Notes: generated by a model from the letters alone, not told the origin. A stretch of DNA of 64,000 bases from Nostoc sp. CHAB 5834 (GCA_020829485.1 JAIVFU010000015.1:1-64000), one strand, 5' to 3'; positions 45,097-54,252 are shown, counted from the stretch's first letter. Translations and numbers: made by a program.

Positions 45097-45897
45097 TTAG
45101 CTTTTGAAAATGATGTCGTATAGTGACAGCAGAATCTCCACCACAATCAGAATCACCACATACCACTCTACTCGCTGGCTACTGCTATGCTGCATGAACT
45201 CCAGCACCGTTTGTGCAGTTTGGGAAATTAAATCTAGTTTGCGTTCTAGGGCATGGTGACGCTCACGGATTTCATATTCATCCTCCAAGCGCAGATATAA
45301 GTTTTCTAGCTGTGGGGATTCCCACAGTAACTCCGGCTTATCGATAATCTCTACTTGACCGACAATCTTATGTTGAACTAATAAAGTAGTCCCAAGTTGA
45401 CGCAGTAATTCCCGGCTCTGGCGTCTACTCCTGTTTTCACGCTGGAGACTAGCTGCAAAGGGTTCAATTTGATCAAATACACCCGCTAGGCTAGTTTCAT
45501 AGTGAGACAGCACAACACTCTTGGCAAGAATATCAGCCACTATTTGCAAGCGTTCTACACTAAATTCATGCAGCGAAATTTTTCCTTCTTTAACTCGCTC
45601 ACTCTCTGCTACGTTGAGATGAATTTCTACCTCTTCTGTTTCTGGGTTAGCAAAAGAGCCACTAACTTGAGAGGATAGTTTGGTCAAAAAGGCTACCTTT
45701 TCCACAGACTCAAGGTTAAACAGGACAACTGCACCATAGTTCAGCAGTACCGCACAGCCGTGTTCACCGACTGAAACTATTACTGGCATAGTCGCCAAGC
45801 AAACGTAATTCTCTAAGTTTTGTAAATTAATATTTTTACCAATAAATAGGGCCTGCGCTCTAAATCTATCTCTATCATTAAAAAGGAGTTTTTGCAT
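45097..45897 (-). CDS. RMD1/DUF155 family membrane-anchored protein
   Basis: The 266-aa protein follows the RMD1/YagE (DUF155) family. The N-terminal domain has GCAVLLNYGAVVLFNLESVEKVAFL, then LHEFSVERLQIVADILAKSVVLSHYE. The central helices include RSRRQSRELLRQLGTTLLVQHKIV and LWESPQLENLYLRLEDEYEIRERHHALERKLDLI, with one C-terminal TM (WYVVILIVVEILLSLYDII). Family members in mitochondria and bacteria are membrane-anchored, with unclear biochemical function. The gene is monocistronic. Confidence 0.88.
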   Translation of the reverse strand: MQKLLFNDRDRFRAQALFIGKNINLQNLENYVCLATMPVIVSVGEHGCAVLLNYGAVVLFNLESVEKVAFLTKLSSQVSGSFANPETEEVEIHLNVAESERVKEGKISLHEFSVERLQIVADILAKSVVLSHYETSLAGVFDQIEPFAASLQRENRSRRQSRELLRQLGTTLLVQHKIVGQVEIIDKPELLWESPQLENLYLRLEDEYEIRERHHALERKLDLISQTAQTVLEFMQHSSSQRVEWYVVILIVVEILLSLYDIIFKS

Positions 45898-46682
45898 TGT
45901 CGCCCTATGCTATATTCTGCCTGCTGAACTGCTTAAGTAGCGATGTCTACGACGGGCTACACCTACACAATTGATGTCTGCTGTTGGAAATCATTACAAT
46001 CTCAGCTTACCAATAAATTTATTCAGCACCACATTAGGAACCTTCCAGTTAAAAAAATATCCCATCCCTGCGGGACGCTACGCGAAAGTAGGGGCGCAAG
46101 ACATTGCGCCCCCATAATCCACAAATAATTGGGGATAATTTATTTTTTGCAAGTCCCTTAGTACGCGTCACAGTACTCATAAAATCTACAACCCAACACT
46201 TAAGTATCCCTGAGTTACTCGGCGGTATCGCTATCATACAGAAGAAGTTTAAGTAATGGTGTTGGACAATTTAGGTACTCTTGTGATGCAAGCTACTGCC
46301 AGAAGCACCAAGAGTATTCAAATAAACTTTAGTATCGAACTTAAAAAAGTATTTTAGCATTAAAGTTACCTTGGGTGATTTAATCTTTATAAAGGTTTTT
46401 ACCGTTTGAAAACCAGTAATTATCGTCCTTGTTTTATAAATAACATCAAATATTTTGTGAATTATGACCAGGAATAATCCACCTCAAAACAACATAAAAC
46501 TAATATTATGTCAAGGTTAAGCTTGGTGGGTTTATAGTTGGAACTTTAGTCCTTGATTTGAGGGCTAAAGTCCCGACTACAAACTTATTTACTTATCAAA
46601 GGTTGATTTAAAAGAATTTGCCCCTTATGGTTCGGAAAGATAGGCGACAATTACTACTTTTGAAGGGTGTAGTATGTCCGAG
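45898..46682. repeat. gene-free, repeat-containing spacer
   Basis: It contains the GATGTCTACGACGGGCTAC module near 45942, a palindromic block with CCCATCCCTGCGGGACGC and GGGGCGCAAGACATTGCGCCCC at 46060-46112, and the GGAACTTTAGTCC hairpin module at about 46540-46583. The remaining sequence is AT-rich, and no coding region is supported. Confidence 0.6.
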
Positions 46683-46903
46683 ATGATTCGATACTGGCAG
46701 TGTTGGTGGTGGAGTTTAGCGTTAGGAAAATGTTAGTGGGGGGAGCGATCGCTTTTTCTGGAAAATGTGCCTTAGCCTAGGAAGTCGAGCCGATACCCGA
46801 TAACACGCTGGGTGCTGAGAGTTCTTTGGTAACAACTCCCACTCGTAACTCACCTGTATACAGAATTGATGGCGGGGCACAGCAAGGTGCAAATCTGTTC
46901 CAT
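46683..46903 (+). pseudogene. remnant of a two-partner-secretion (filamentous haemagglutinin-type) adhesin
   Basis: A start-like stretch encodes MIRYWQCWWWSLALGK. After a frame change an ATG at 46730 continues MLVGGAIAFSGKCALA, then an in-frame TAG (46778-46780), then EVEPIPDNTLGAESSLVTTP and SPVYRIDGGAQQGANLFH. Cyanobacterial TPS adhesins begin with a WW-rich start, a signal peptide ending ALAQ, then I(T/I)PD-TLGAESS and IDGGA-RGANLFHSF. The TAG replaces the expected CAG (Gln). The frame is lost after LFH, so the TPS domain is cut off. It is a clear fossil of a large secreted exoprotein. Confidence 0.75.
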
Positions 46904-47025
46904 GTTATCTGCCGCTTCCCCTCAATGCGAATCAATTATGGAAATTTTCACCAAAGATATCTAAATAATTTCGCTTAATTATTTAGTCTTAGGCTGTTAC
47001 GCAAATAACATTGTACATTTACCTG

Positions 47026-47090
47026 ATGACTGTTGACCGTTGACTGATGACCGATAACCGTCAACCGTCAACCGTCAACCGTCAACGATT
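47026..47090. repeat. heptamer repeat CAACCGT
   Basis: About six copies of CAACCGT, preceded by the variants TTGACCG and TGACTGA. Confidence 0.8.
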
Positions 47091-47133
47091 ATAAAGAATG
47101 TTTATATAATTTAGACGCATATCAGCTTAATCC

Positions 47134-47409
47134 TTACTGAAGATTGAAAGCGATAATTCCAATAAATACGGCAAGACCTAGCGCTCTCCGAAAATAATTA
47201 ACGCCTTGAAATAATTCCAGCCACGCCCAAGTAAATAAGGAGCCATTTGCAAGTACGTATAACACTGTATTGATTGTACCACTTGTAAAAACTAGAGTTA
47301 GTAAACTAGTTACTATCCAAACAATAAGCGGTAAATTTGGCATCTGAGCTATAACAATGTTGCCTTCGTTGTCGCGGAAAGTTTTATCAACCAATGTATT
47401 TTGCATCAT
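47134..47409 (-). CDS. small membrane protein, hypothetical
   Basis: This 91-aa protein has three predicted TM segments: PLIVWIVTSLLTLVFTSG, TINTVLYVLANGSLFTWAWL and ALGLAVFIGIIAFNL. The N-terminus is polar (VDKTFRDNEGNIVIAQMPN). Conserved-looking Trp and Asn residues in WAWLELFQGVNYFRR suggest a genuine family, but I do not know its function. The gene is alone in a low-gene-density stretch. Confidence 0.7.
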   Translation of the reverse strand: MMQNTLVDKTFRDNEGNIVIAQMPNLPLIVWIVTSLLTLVFTSGTINTVLYVLANGSLFTWAWLELFQGVNYFRRALGLAVFIGIIAFNLQ

Positions 47410-47978
47410 TTTTAATTGCTACTTAGCTACAAATAATTAACTTAGAAAAACGACTGAGTGCTTTCGTGATAATAAATTTGCATTTAATTGCAAATTCATT
47501 AATGATCTTAAAAGATTTAAAACGCTCTTTTAAACTGTCTAATTGCTGAGATTAGAGTGGGGAAGCATATTCCTATATGATTATGTTGAGAGGAATAGTC
47601 ACACAAAATTGACCAAAATATCTGTTGGGAGTCTTTTGCAATTTGGAGCGATTGCGATCGCTTCCTCAATTGCCCTAATATCTCCAATGTGTTGCTGTAG
47701 CTTGGGCTGCTGATGTGGGCTAGCGTATATTTGAGCAATATACTTAGCTTTTAAATAGATATTTTATACTATTTTTATATTTATTTTATAGTTACTACTT
47801 TTAAGATAGTTAAAGTTTATATTCTAAAATAGACTTTACATCTTGAATATTATTTGGGAAAAGATATTAGTTTGCTTCATCATTTCTTGAATTAAAATTC
47901 CTTGATAATACTCATGTAGTAACAGATTAAGTGATTGATATTAGAGAAGTAGTTGAAAAATCGAACTTGTCTAATATT
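47410..47978. other. AT-rich spacer
   Basis: No gene is supported. The minus-strand ORF 47517-47738 is compositionally unlike a protein. The last 150 bases are very AT-rich and probably carry the promoter of the RHH gene. Confidence 0.5.
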
Positions 47979-48131
47979 ATGAATAAGAAATGGGCTGTTA
48001 AACGACTTACAATCAATCTCACATCAAGTGAGGCTGAGAAGTTGGAAAAATATTGCTCAAGCAGTGGCAGACCAGCAACCGATGTAATTCGGGAATTAAT
48101 TCGCTCTCTTCCGACTGAAGATGAAGAGTAA
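47979..48131 (+). CDS. ribbon-helix-helix (CopG-like) protein
   Basis: This protein has 50 aa from the ATG at 47979; a GTG at 47931 would add 16 residues. The core RLTINLTSSEAEKLEKYCSS, then ATDVIRELIRSL, is a ribbon-helix-helix fold in which the RLTINL strand contacts DNA. The acidic tail is PTEDEE. Such proteins act as antitoxins or small repressors, but no toxin gene follows. A hairpin at 48244-48273 (GTAAGCGTC/GACGCTTAC) may terminate the transcript. Confidence 0.75.
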   Translation: MNKKWAVKRLTINLTSSEAEKLEKYCSSSGRPATDVIRELIRSLPTEDEE

Positions 48132-48243
48132 AAAACCTAAAAGAAAAGGAAATCATACTGGATAAAAACTTAACCAAGAGAGGGAATGAAAGTTTCAATG
48201 AGCTTGATGCTAGACAATACTTGTCACAGATTTCGGCAAATGC

Positions 48244-48273
48244 GTAAGCGTCACCCTTGAGATTGACGCTTAC
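48244..48273. terminator. hairpin between convergent genes
   Basis: A 9-bp perfect stem GTAAGCGTC/GACGCTTAC with a 12-base loop lies between the RHH gene and the convergent GHL10 gene. Confidence 0.5.
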
Positions 48274-48364
48274 ACTCAACAAATTTGGGCTTTATCTTCT
48301 TAAGTTGACACCAATGGGCAAAGACAAGCCCTTACTAGCCATAACATAATCTTGAACAGAAAAG

Positions 48365-49561
48365 TTATTCAATTCTGGCGCGGAGTGCAGGAGAGCGAAA
48401 TAGAGTTGCAAATCCAGCTTGCCGCTCATTTAAAGGTTCTAGAGCATCGTTCCAAAGACTTTCATAATAAAAGAAAGTTACGCCTAAACCGCGTTCTTGG
48501 GCAGCCCGCACCTGAGACTTAATTTGCTGCATAGGAACTGGATTAGTTCGTAACCCTGTCATAATGCCAATTCCAGTTGGAATTATTTTTTGTGCTTCTT
48601 GAATTTCTACGCGGGAAATATTAGCCACAAAACTTTGCAGATCCGGACGATAAATTTGCACAATTAACTCATCCACAATATTTTGCCGCATCCAACCCAG
48701 CCAATCTTGCAAGTGAAACTTGTAAGCAAAATCATAGTAATTAGGAGAAACAGAGAAAATCGCCTGGGGTTTTCTTTGCTTCACAGCTTGGTTAAGTTGT
48801 ACCATGAAAGCCGTAATTTTATCTGCCCGCCACTTTACCCATGCTGCATCTTGGGAATTAGTTGGGGGAGGATTCTTCGTTTCTTTGGTGTACAAAGCAA
48901 CTGTATATTGGTCGTAACCAAATTCGTGAGGCAAACTCATGTGATCGTCAAACTGAATGCCATCGGCATCATATTGGGTGACAGTTTCCAGCACTAGATT
49001 GGTGATGAACTGTTGCACTTTTGGATGGAACGGATTGAGCCACATAACCTCACCCGCCGCACTAATCGAAGTTTGACTACCATCCCGCTTTTGTGTGAAC
49101 CAATCAGGATAATTCATTGCCAATTCTGAGGTTGGGGGAGCCATAAAACCAAACTCAAACCAGGGAATTACCAGCAATCCTTTGTGATGGGCTTGGGTAA
49201 TGAGGTCTGCTAAAATATCATGTCCATCTAAACCTTTGTAGACAAAAGGTTGAATACCTGCACGTTGTGCGATCGCACTAGGATACATCACATAGCCAGA
49301 ATTCCACACTACAGGATAGATAGTGTTAAAGTTCAGCCGCCGTAATTGACTCACTGCATCCTGCACTTTGTCCCGATTTTTGAGGGTGTCAAAATCATTA
49401 GTGGTCATCCAAACCCCACGAATTTCCTGACGGGGTATCTGTGCGATGGCGGGGGTGAAACTGTCTAGCAATAATACAGTAAAAAAGGATATTAAAATGA
49501 GAATCGGAAAAAGAAACTTCAGTAGTTGCCGCCAACTTTGAACAATAAAAGATGATTTCAT
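48365..49561 (-). CDS. glycoside hydrolase-like GHL10 (DUF187) secreted protein
   Basis: The product has 398 aa from the ATG at 49561, which gives a signal peptide (LLKFLFPILILISFFTVLLL, then ending PAIAQ); the ATG at 49630 adds 23 residues. The TIM-barrel domain starts EIRGVWMTTNDFDTLKN, then LRRLNFNTIYPVVWNSGYVMYPS, then LVIPWFEFGFMAP, WLNPFHPKVQQFI, DADGIQFDDHMSLP and IFSVSPNYYDF. This matches the GHL10 family of putative glycosidases (YngK-like), thought to act on envelope or exopolysaccharide. The catalytic acidic residues lie in the FEFGF and QFDDH motifs. Confidence 0.9.
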   Translation of the reverse strand: MKSSFIVQSWRQLLKFLFPILILISFFTVLLLDSFTPAIAQIPRQEIRGVWMTTNDFDTLKNRDKVQDAVSQLRRLNFNTIYPVVWNSGYVMYPSAIAQRAGIQPFVYKGLDGHDILADLITQAHHKGLLVIPWFEFGFMAPPTSELAMNYPDWFTQKRDGSQTSISAAGEVMWLNPFHPKVQQFITNLVLETVTQYDADGIQFDDHMSLPHEFGYDQYTVALYTKETKNPPPTNSQDAAWVKWRADKITAFMVQLNQAVKQRKPQAIFSVSPNYYDFAYKFHLQDWLGWMRQNIVDELIVQIYRPDLQSFVANISRVEIQEAQKIIPTGIGIMTGLRTNPVPMQQIKSQVRAAQERGLGVTFFYYESLWNDALEPLNERQAGFATLFRSPALRARIE

Positions 49562-49852
49562 AAATTTGAATGATGCACTAGCTACCCACACATGCCATTG
49601 CTCGTTTTTACGATTGAATCTACTAACCATATAGTCTACAAGTATTTATGCTTAGTACATAATTGATGAGTTGGTAGTTGTTCGTTCCCTGCTTATGGAA
49701 CTTTTGCACCAGAAAAACTAAAGCAGACAAATTAAGATAAGTTGACGCAGCTAATAGGCATTTGTGCCCAATAATATTTGGTATGGGAAACGAGGTATTG
49801 GTTATACTCCATTTTCCTTTTGGACTTCCAAAAAATAAAATCACGAGTATCT

Positions 49853-49871
49853 AGTAATGATAATCATTCTT
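49853..49871 (+). promoter_or_regulatory. FUR-family operator (Fur/Zur-like box)
   Basis: The 19-mer AGTAATGATAATCATTCTT matches 15 of 19 positions of the classical Fur consensus GATAATGATAATCATTATC. It includes the centre TGATAATCATT. It overlaps a possible -10 (GATAAT at 49859-49864). It faces a short gene-free stretch ending in a hairpin, not a protein gene. Fur versus Zur cannot be decided from sequence. Confidence 0.65.
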
Positions 49872-49990
49872 GTAAAAAATTACGGTAAGAACTTGATGTA
49901 CACTTTGAGAAATATGAGTTAAACTGATGAATAAAGTAAAAACACTTTGGGAGATTTTAACTATTGAATTGAATCTCCCATTTTATTTTA
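49871..49990 (+). ncRNA. candidate FUR-regulated small RNA
   Basis: Downstream of the FUR-type box are about 75 unstructured bases, then a hairpin (TGGGAGATT at 49948-49956 paired with AATCTCCCA at 49972-49980) followed directly by TTTTATTTTA. No ORF longer than nine codons is present. A promoter-operator, short body and terminator are the arrangement of iron-stress sRNAs such as IsaR1 of cyanobacteria. I cannot confirm homology to IsaR1. The transcript boundaries are estimates. Confidence 0.45.
49948..49990 (+). terminator. rho-independent terminator of the candidate sRNA
   Basis: A 9-bp perfect stem TGGGAGATT/AATCTCCCA with a 15-base loop and a T-rich tail. Confidence 0.65.
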
Positions 49991-50014
49991 ATAACTGACT
50001 TCTAATTTTTTTAG

Positions 50015-50205
50015 CTAATTAATTACATTATTATCAATAGTATTATAAGCACGGAATTTGAAAAAAATTATTGCACGGCGAAGTTGTGATTTAGTATGAT
50101 CACTAAGCTCTTGAAAATTAGGCTGATGAGAAAGTTCAGCAATTGCATGGTCAGATTGCGAAAATAAGCTAACATTAATAAATGTATTTGCTCGTTGTAA
50201 GCGAA
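50015..50205 (-). pseudogene. unidentified coding remnant downstream of the methyltransferase
   Basis: On the minus strand one frame, open from the methyltransferase 3' end, reads protein-like near its end: FINVSLFSQSDHAIAELSHQ, then PNFQELSDHTKSQLRRAII, then FFKFRAYNTIDNN, to a TAG at 50017-50015. No start codon with a ribosome-binding site is present. It may be the C-terminus of a lost gene of the restriction locus, or a small gene with an unusual start. Confidence 0.3.
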
Positions 50206-50256
50206 ATATGACAATTAGAAAAAATATAGTTGCTAAATTCGTTTCTTTTAACTGAA

Positions 50257-51234
50257 TTAGGAAACATAAAATTTTTCTGTAATCCTTATAGATTTATTTA
50301 ATTTATCTTTAATATACTCAAGGAGACTTTGAGCAACATACTCTGCAAGCTTCACCGGGACAGCATTTCCTATCATTTGTTCAAGATCTGTTTTTGTCCC
50401 TTCAAAAATAAATGTTTCAGGAAAAGTCTGCAAGTAACTTCTTTCAATTGTAGTCAATGGGCGCAAGTTTTCTGTAACGCAGACTGGATCTTTAGGGTGT
50501 TTCTTATAGGTTTTAGGAATAGGGCGATTAACTCCTCTTACTGTTGGGCTAGGTTCATCAATACTAAAAATCCCTCTTCTTTTGTAACTTCTTGGATGTC
50601 TGTAGTAATATTGAATTTGTAATTTGTTTTCCAGATAATCTCTAATAGTCATTGGCTTACCTGCTAACCTTTTTTTTAGGTAAGGTTCTAGACTTTCGTC
50701 TTTTCCTTGTAACTCTCCCAAGCAAAAAAATCTTTTTCGCTTTTGAGGTACACCGCACAGACTAGCATCCAAAATTATTTCACTTAAACCATATCCAGCA
50801 GCTTTCAAGATTTGTCTAGCCTCTTTATATTTATTGCTTTTACGAAATAGGTCTACGTTCTCTATCACAAACCACTGAGGAAGAATACTTGTAACTATCT
50901 CAGAAAATACAATACTTAAATCCCCTCTTCCTAAATCTTCATCGCGTTTTCCGGCACTAGAAAAGTCTTGGCAGGGGGGGCCACCAATAATAATTTCAGG
51001 ACGCATTCCTGTAAAAATTTCATAGTTTCTCTTCAAGTTACTAAGATCGTAATCAAAAATTTCATGGCTAAAGTTTTTTCGATAAACATCTATAGCTGGT
51101 TTCCAATTATCAAATGCTGATACAATATTAAACCCAGCATTTTGAAAGCCTAAAGATAACCCTCCACAACCGGCGAAAAGGTCTAAAACTCTAGGCGAAA
51201 AGCTTTCTGTCTCATATATAAATTTTTCTTTCAT
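50257..51234 (-). CDS. DNA (cytosine-5)-methyltransferase
   Basis: This 325-aa C5-methyltransferase is complete. Motif I is VLDLFAGCGGLSLGF (residues 16-30), motif IV IIIGGPPCQDFSSAGKR has catalytic Cys88, motif VI is FVIENV, motif VIII is GVPQKRKRFF, and motifs IX-X are RPLTTIERSYLQTFP and QMIGNAVPVKLAEYVA. The target-recognition region is short. It lies 4 bases after the restriction gene, and the locus is AT-rich relative to its neighbours, as usual for acquired restriction-modification systems. Specificity is not readable; GRCGYC is a guess from the partner's resemblance to HindVP/HgiDI. Confidence 0.93.
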   Translation of the reverse strand: MKEKFIYETESFSPRVLDLFAGCGGLSLGFQNAGFNIVSAFDNWKPAIDVYRKNFSHEIFDYDLSNLKRNYEIFTGMRPEIIIGGPPCQDFSSAGKRDEDLGRGDLSIVFSEIVTSILPQWFVIENVDLFRKSNKYKEARQILKAAGYGLSEIILDASLCGVPQKRKRFFCLGELQGKDESLEPYLKKRLAGKPMTIRDYLENKLQIQYYYRHPRSYKRRGIFSIDEPSPTVRGVNRPIPKTYKKHPKDPVCVTENLRPLTTIERSYLQTFPETFIFEGTKTDLEQMIGNAVPVKLAEYVAQSLLEYIKDKLNKSIRITEKFYVS

Positions 51235-51238
51235 ACCT

Positions 51239-51829
51239 TTATATGTCTTTTAATTTTTCATCAAATATCTCTGGATTACTTAGAATAATACCATCAAATC
51301 TTCTCTCAGGACTTAAGTAATTTTGTCCTCCACCTAAGATAATATTCCCAATCTCTTCTTTCCTAATTCTAGGTTTAATCAATTCATCACAAATCATATA
51401 AGGGTGAGTATTTACTCCACTTAACGCAAAAGCTTTATCATTCTTAGTATTATATGTCAGTATGTCAATTATTGATACGTGTGGTATTTTACCATTTGTG
51501 GCAAATTCATATAACATTTTTGCCAACCATATTACAGTTCGCGTATGACGTTGAATACTTTCTGTCCCAATCGGTAATCTTTTTGTAACATCAAAAAATA
51601 ACCTAGTAAAACCAAAATCACTCCAAATAAATATATCTAAACAGTTTTGATATAATTTGGATGTTTTACCTACAGTTTTCCATACTGGTTGCATTACTAA
51701 CGGAGATTGCATTTCTATATGATCATAAAGTAAATTATCGGCTCTTGCGTTGGTTTTATGGTACGGCATTAAAATAGTCGTTTTATAGAAAGGCTCAAAA
51801 ACTTCAAATCCAGTCATAGAAAAGAACAT
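51239..51829 (-). pseudogene. restriction endonuclease, C-terminal part after an in-frame stop
   Basis: This 196-aa frame begins MFFSMTGFEVFEPFYKTTIL and contains LVMQPVWKTVGKTSKLYQNCLDIFIWSDFGFTRLFFD, then HTRTVIWLAKMLYEFA. It is in the same reading frame as the 223-aa ORF upstream: only TAA TCA GAG CCT separates them. The QPVWKTxGK and DIFIWSD stretches are, as I recall, the C-terminal half of HindVP/HgiDI-type type II endonucleases. It is therefore best read as the second half of one gene split by a nonsense codon, although independent translation from the ATG at 51829 is possible. Confidence 0.65.
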
Positions 51830-51838
51830 AGGCTCTGA

Positions 51839-52510
51839 TTAGATTTTATTTATTATTCGACTCCATAAAAGGAACTGAAGAGCCAAATTATCTAGGCTCT
51901 CTGTCAATCTTGAAATATAAGGAAGCATATTACGAATACTAATCCAATCACTAATTTCACTACAAACTGGATCAAGATATTTGAGTATTTGCTCTCTAGA
52001 ATCTTTAAATTTTTCAGCAATACTTAATGTTAGATACACTATGGTATCTGGACGAATAACAATTTCACAACCATATTTATGATCAGGTAGGCCACAAGTT
52101 GAATTATCTGGCAAGGCTGTTAATTTAATTTCTATACTACGCAAGCAAGTATCAAAATTCAAAGTATTTAATGTAACTAAATCTACTCTTGGTAATCTTC
52201 CTATTACTAGTTTTCTATAAGGAAGATAATCGCTTTCAAATGCAAAAAATAAGTTGGAAGATAGTGGTACAATACCAAAAATATCAGTTACATCAATTTT
52301 TTCATGTTTAATTTTTAGGTTTTTATCAAGAGTTAAATAAACTAACTGTAGTCCTTGAGTATGCATATAGCAAGCTAATGAAGCAGGAAAAGAATTATTA
52401 AATTGATTTTTTCCCCAACTATTAGCCTGAGAAAAATCCCTATTAGATCTAGCTAATCCAAAAAGACCAGGTTGTACTGTATTTTGTTGATTCATTAGTT
52501 TCTCTGTCAC
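51839..52510 (-). CDS. type II restriction endonuclease, HindVP-like N-terminal part
   Basis: The 223-aa ORF starts MTEKLMNQQNTVQPGLFGLA and contains SNRDFSQANSWGKNQFNNSF, then FGIVPLSSNLFFAFESDYLPYRKLVIGRLPRVDLVTLNTLNFDTCLRSIEIKLTALPD (listed here in pieces of the family pattern: D...EIKLTALPD). The D-(E)IK element is a PD-(D/E)XK nuclease core. The frame ends in a TAA at 51841-51839 and continues open beyond it. The gene precedes the methyltransferase in the same operon. If the stop is real, the nuclease lacks its C-terminal half and is probably inactive. Confidence 0.65.
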   Translation of the reverse strand: MTEKLMNQQNTVQPGLFGLARSNRDFSQANSWGKNQFNNSFPASLACYMHTQGLQLVYLTLDKNLKIKHEKIDVTDIFGIVPLSSNLFFAFESDYLPYRKLVIGRLPRVDLVTLNTLNFDTCLRSIEIKLTALPDNSTCGLPDHKYGCEIVIRPDTIVYLTLSIAEKFKDSREQILKYLDPVCSEISDWISIRNMLPYISRLTESLDNLALQFLLWSRIINKI

Positions 52511-52717
52511 TTACTTATTTAAGTAGTATCTTTTACACAATTAATTTTGCAGCGATACTATTAATGTATATTCTGTCATAAATTAAATGATTACTCTTAT
52601 CGTATATATACATAAATAGATGTATTCAATAATCCTTTAAATTTACTAAGCTATTCCACACCCTACCTGTGTCACAATAGAGAACTGTAATAAGAAAAAT
52701 ATTGTTAAGGTAATTTA

Positions 52718-53842
52718 GTGAGTCCAACTGCTCAATCCACGGCAAGTGCGCGTCGCGTGGTATTTCCTTTTACGGCAATTGTGGGCCAGGAAGAAATGAA
52801 ACTGGCGCTCCTATTGAACGTGATTGACCCCAAAATTGGTGGTGTAATGATCATGGGCGATCGCGGCACCGGGAAATCCACAACTATCCGGGCGCTAGCT
52901 GATCTGCTGCCAGAAATTTCTGTGGTTGCCAATGACCCCTTCAGTAGCGATCCTAGCGACCCCGACTTGATGAGCGATGAAGTCCGCCAACTGTTAGAAC
53001 AAGGGGCGGAAATTCCTGTAGCTCACAAAAAAGTTCAAATGGTAGACCTGCCGCTAGGAGCTACAGAAGACCGAGTTTGTGGCACAATCGACATTGAGAA
53101 AGCTTTATCTGAAGGTGTCAAAGCCTTTGAGCCGGGACTGCTGGCAAAGGCTAATCGAGGCATTCTCTATGTGGATGAAGTCAACTTACTAGATGACCAC
53201 CTCGTAGACGTGCTACTCGATTCCGCCGCGAGTGGATGGAACACTGTAGAACGAGAAGGTATTTCGATCCGTCACCCTGCGCGTTTTGTTCTTGTGGGTT
53301 CTGGAAACCCGGAAGAAGGCGAACTACGCCCGCAATTGCTCGATCGCTTTGGAATGCACGCAGAAATTCACACCGTAAAGGAACCAGCCTTGCGGGTGCA
53401 AATCGTGGAACAACGGGCGGATTTTGACCAAAATCCTCCAGTATTTCTCGAAAACTACAAACCCCAGCAAGAAGCATTGCAACAGCAAATTGTTAATGCT
53501 CAACAGCTTTTGCCAGAAGTGAAAATTGACTATGAACTGCGGGTAAAAATTTCTGAAGTCTGCTCAGAACTGGATGTAGATGGTTTGCGTGGTGACATTG
53601 TTAGTAACCGCGCTGCCAAAGCCTTAACAGCTTATGAAGGACGTACTGAAGTTACAGTTGATGATATCCACCGCGTAATTACGCTATGCTTGCGTCACAG
53701 GCTGCGGAAAGACCCCTTAGAATCGATTGATTCTGGCTACAAAGTTGCCAAAGTTTTTAGCCGCGTCTTTGGTGTCGAACTACCAGAAGGTGATATTGCA
53801 CAAAAAAATGGCACAGGTCAAAAGTTAGGGGCTAGGAGCTAA
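52718..53842 (+). CDS. chlI: magnesium chelatase ATPase subunit I
   Basis: This 374-aa AAA+ ATPase of magnesium chelatase inserts Mg into protoporphyrin IX with ChlD and ChlH, the first committed step of chlorophyll synthesis. Walker A is GDRGTGKST at residues 47-55. The family insert [22 protein letters not shown] and Walker [18 protein letters not shown] are present. Sensor 1 is [21 protein letters not shown], and sensor 2 lies in [18 protein letters not shown]. The start is GTG at 52718. It is a housekeeping gene directly beside the restriction locus. Confidence 0.97.
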   Translation: MSPTAQSTASARRVVFPFTAIVGQEEMKLALLLNVIDPKIGGVMIMGDRGTGKSTTIRALADLLPEISVVANDPFSSDPSDPDLMSDEVRQLLEQGAEIPVAHKKVQMVDLPLGATEDRVCGTIDIEKALSEGVKAFEPGLLAKANRGILYVDEVNLLDDHLVDVLLDSAASGWNTVEREGISIRHPARFVLVGSGNPEEGELRPQLLDRFGMHAEIHTVKEPALRVQIVEQRADFDQNPPVFLENYKPQQEALQQQIVNAQQLLPEVKIDYELRVKISEVCSELDVDGLRGDIVSNRAAKALTAYEGRTEVTVDDIHRVITLCLRHRLRKDPLESIDSGYKVAKVFSRVFGVELPEGDIAQKNGTGQKLGARS

Positions 53843-53848
53843 TTAATT

Positions 53849-53918
53849 TTGGATTTTAGATTTTGGATTTTGGATTTTTCCTTCAATCCAAAATCGAAAA
53901 TTCAAAATCTAAAATTGG
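53849..53918. repeat. ATTTTGGA heptamer hairpin
   Basis: Runs of TTTTGGATTTTAGA and the complementary TCCAAAATC/AATCTAAAA lie after chlI. Confidence 0.75.
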
Positions 53919-53955
53919 CAGAGTCTAACTCAACATTTAGCACTCAAAACTGATT

Positions 53956-54252
53956 ATGAGATTTTGGTCTTTTTGGTTTAACAGCTTTGTCCTATCTAGC
54001 CAATACAACCCGCCCAGATTTGTAGAATTATTGATGCTCTTATTAGCGATCGCACTGCTGGCAATAGCCAGTATTTTACCCGATAGACCTTATTTAATTT
54101 TAGGCTTGAGCTTAGTAGTTGGGGCATCTATTTCTATCTTAGTGCGGGAAGCGATCGCGCCCTCACCCCAGACCCGAATTACCCAACTAACAGCATCGCT
54201 ATTGCTCATCATCAGCCTCTATAGCTTTGCTGATTTAATGTACAGTATTTAA
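53956..54252 (+). CDS. small membrane protein, hypothetical
   Basis: This 98-aa protein has three TM segments: FVELLMLLLAIALLAIASIL, YLILGLSLVVGASISILV and LTASLLLIISLYSFADLMYSI. A charged REAIAPSPQTRI loop lies between the last two. It follows chlI on the same strand after a repeat hairpin. I believe similar short proteins occur in other Nostocaceae, but the function is unknown. Confidence 0.65.
   Translation: MRFWSFWFNSFVLSSQYNPPRFVELLMLLLAIALLAIASILPDRPYLILGLSLVVGASISILVREAIAPSPQTRITQLTASLLLIISLYSFADLMYSI

Noticed and set aside
47517..47738. 73-aa minus-strand ORF
   Set aside because: No ribosome-binding site, irregular composition, no family resemblance.
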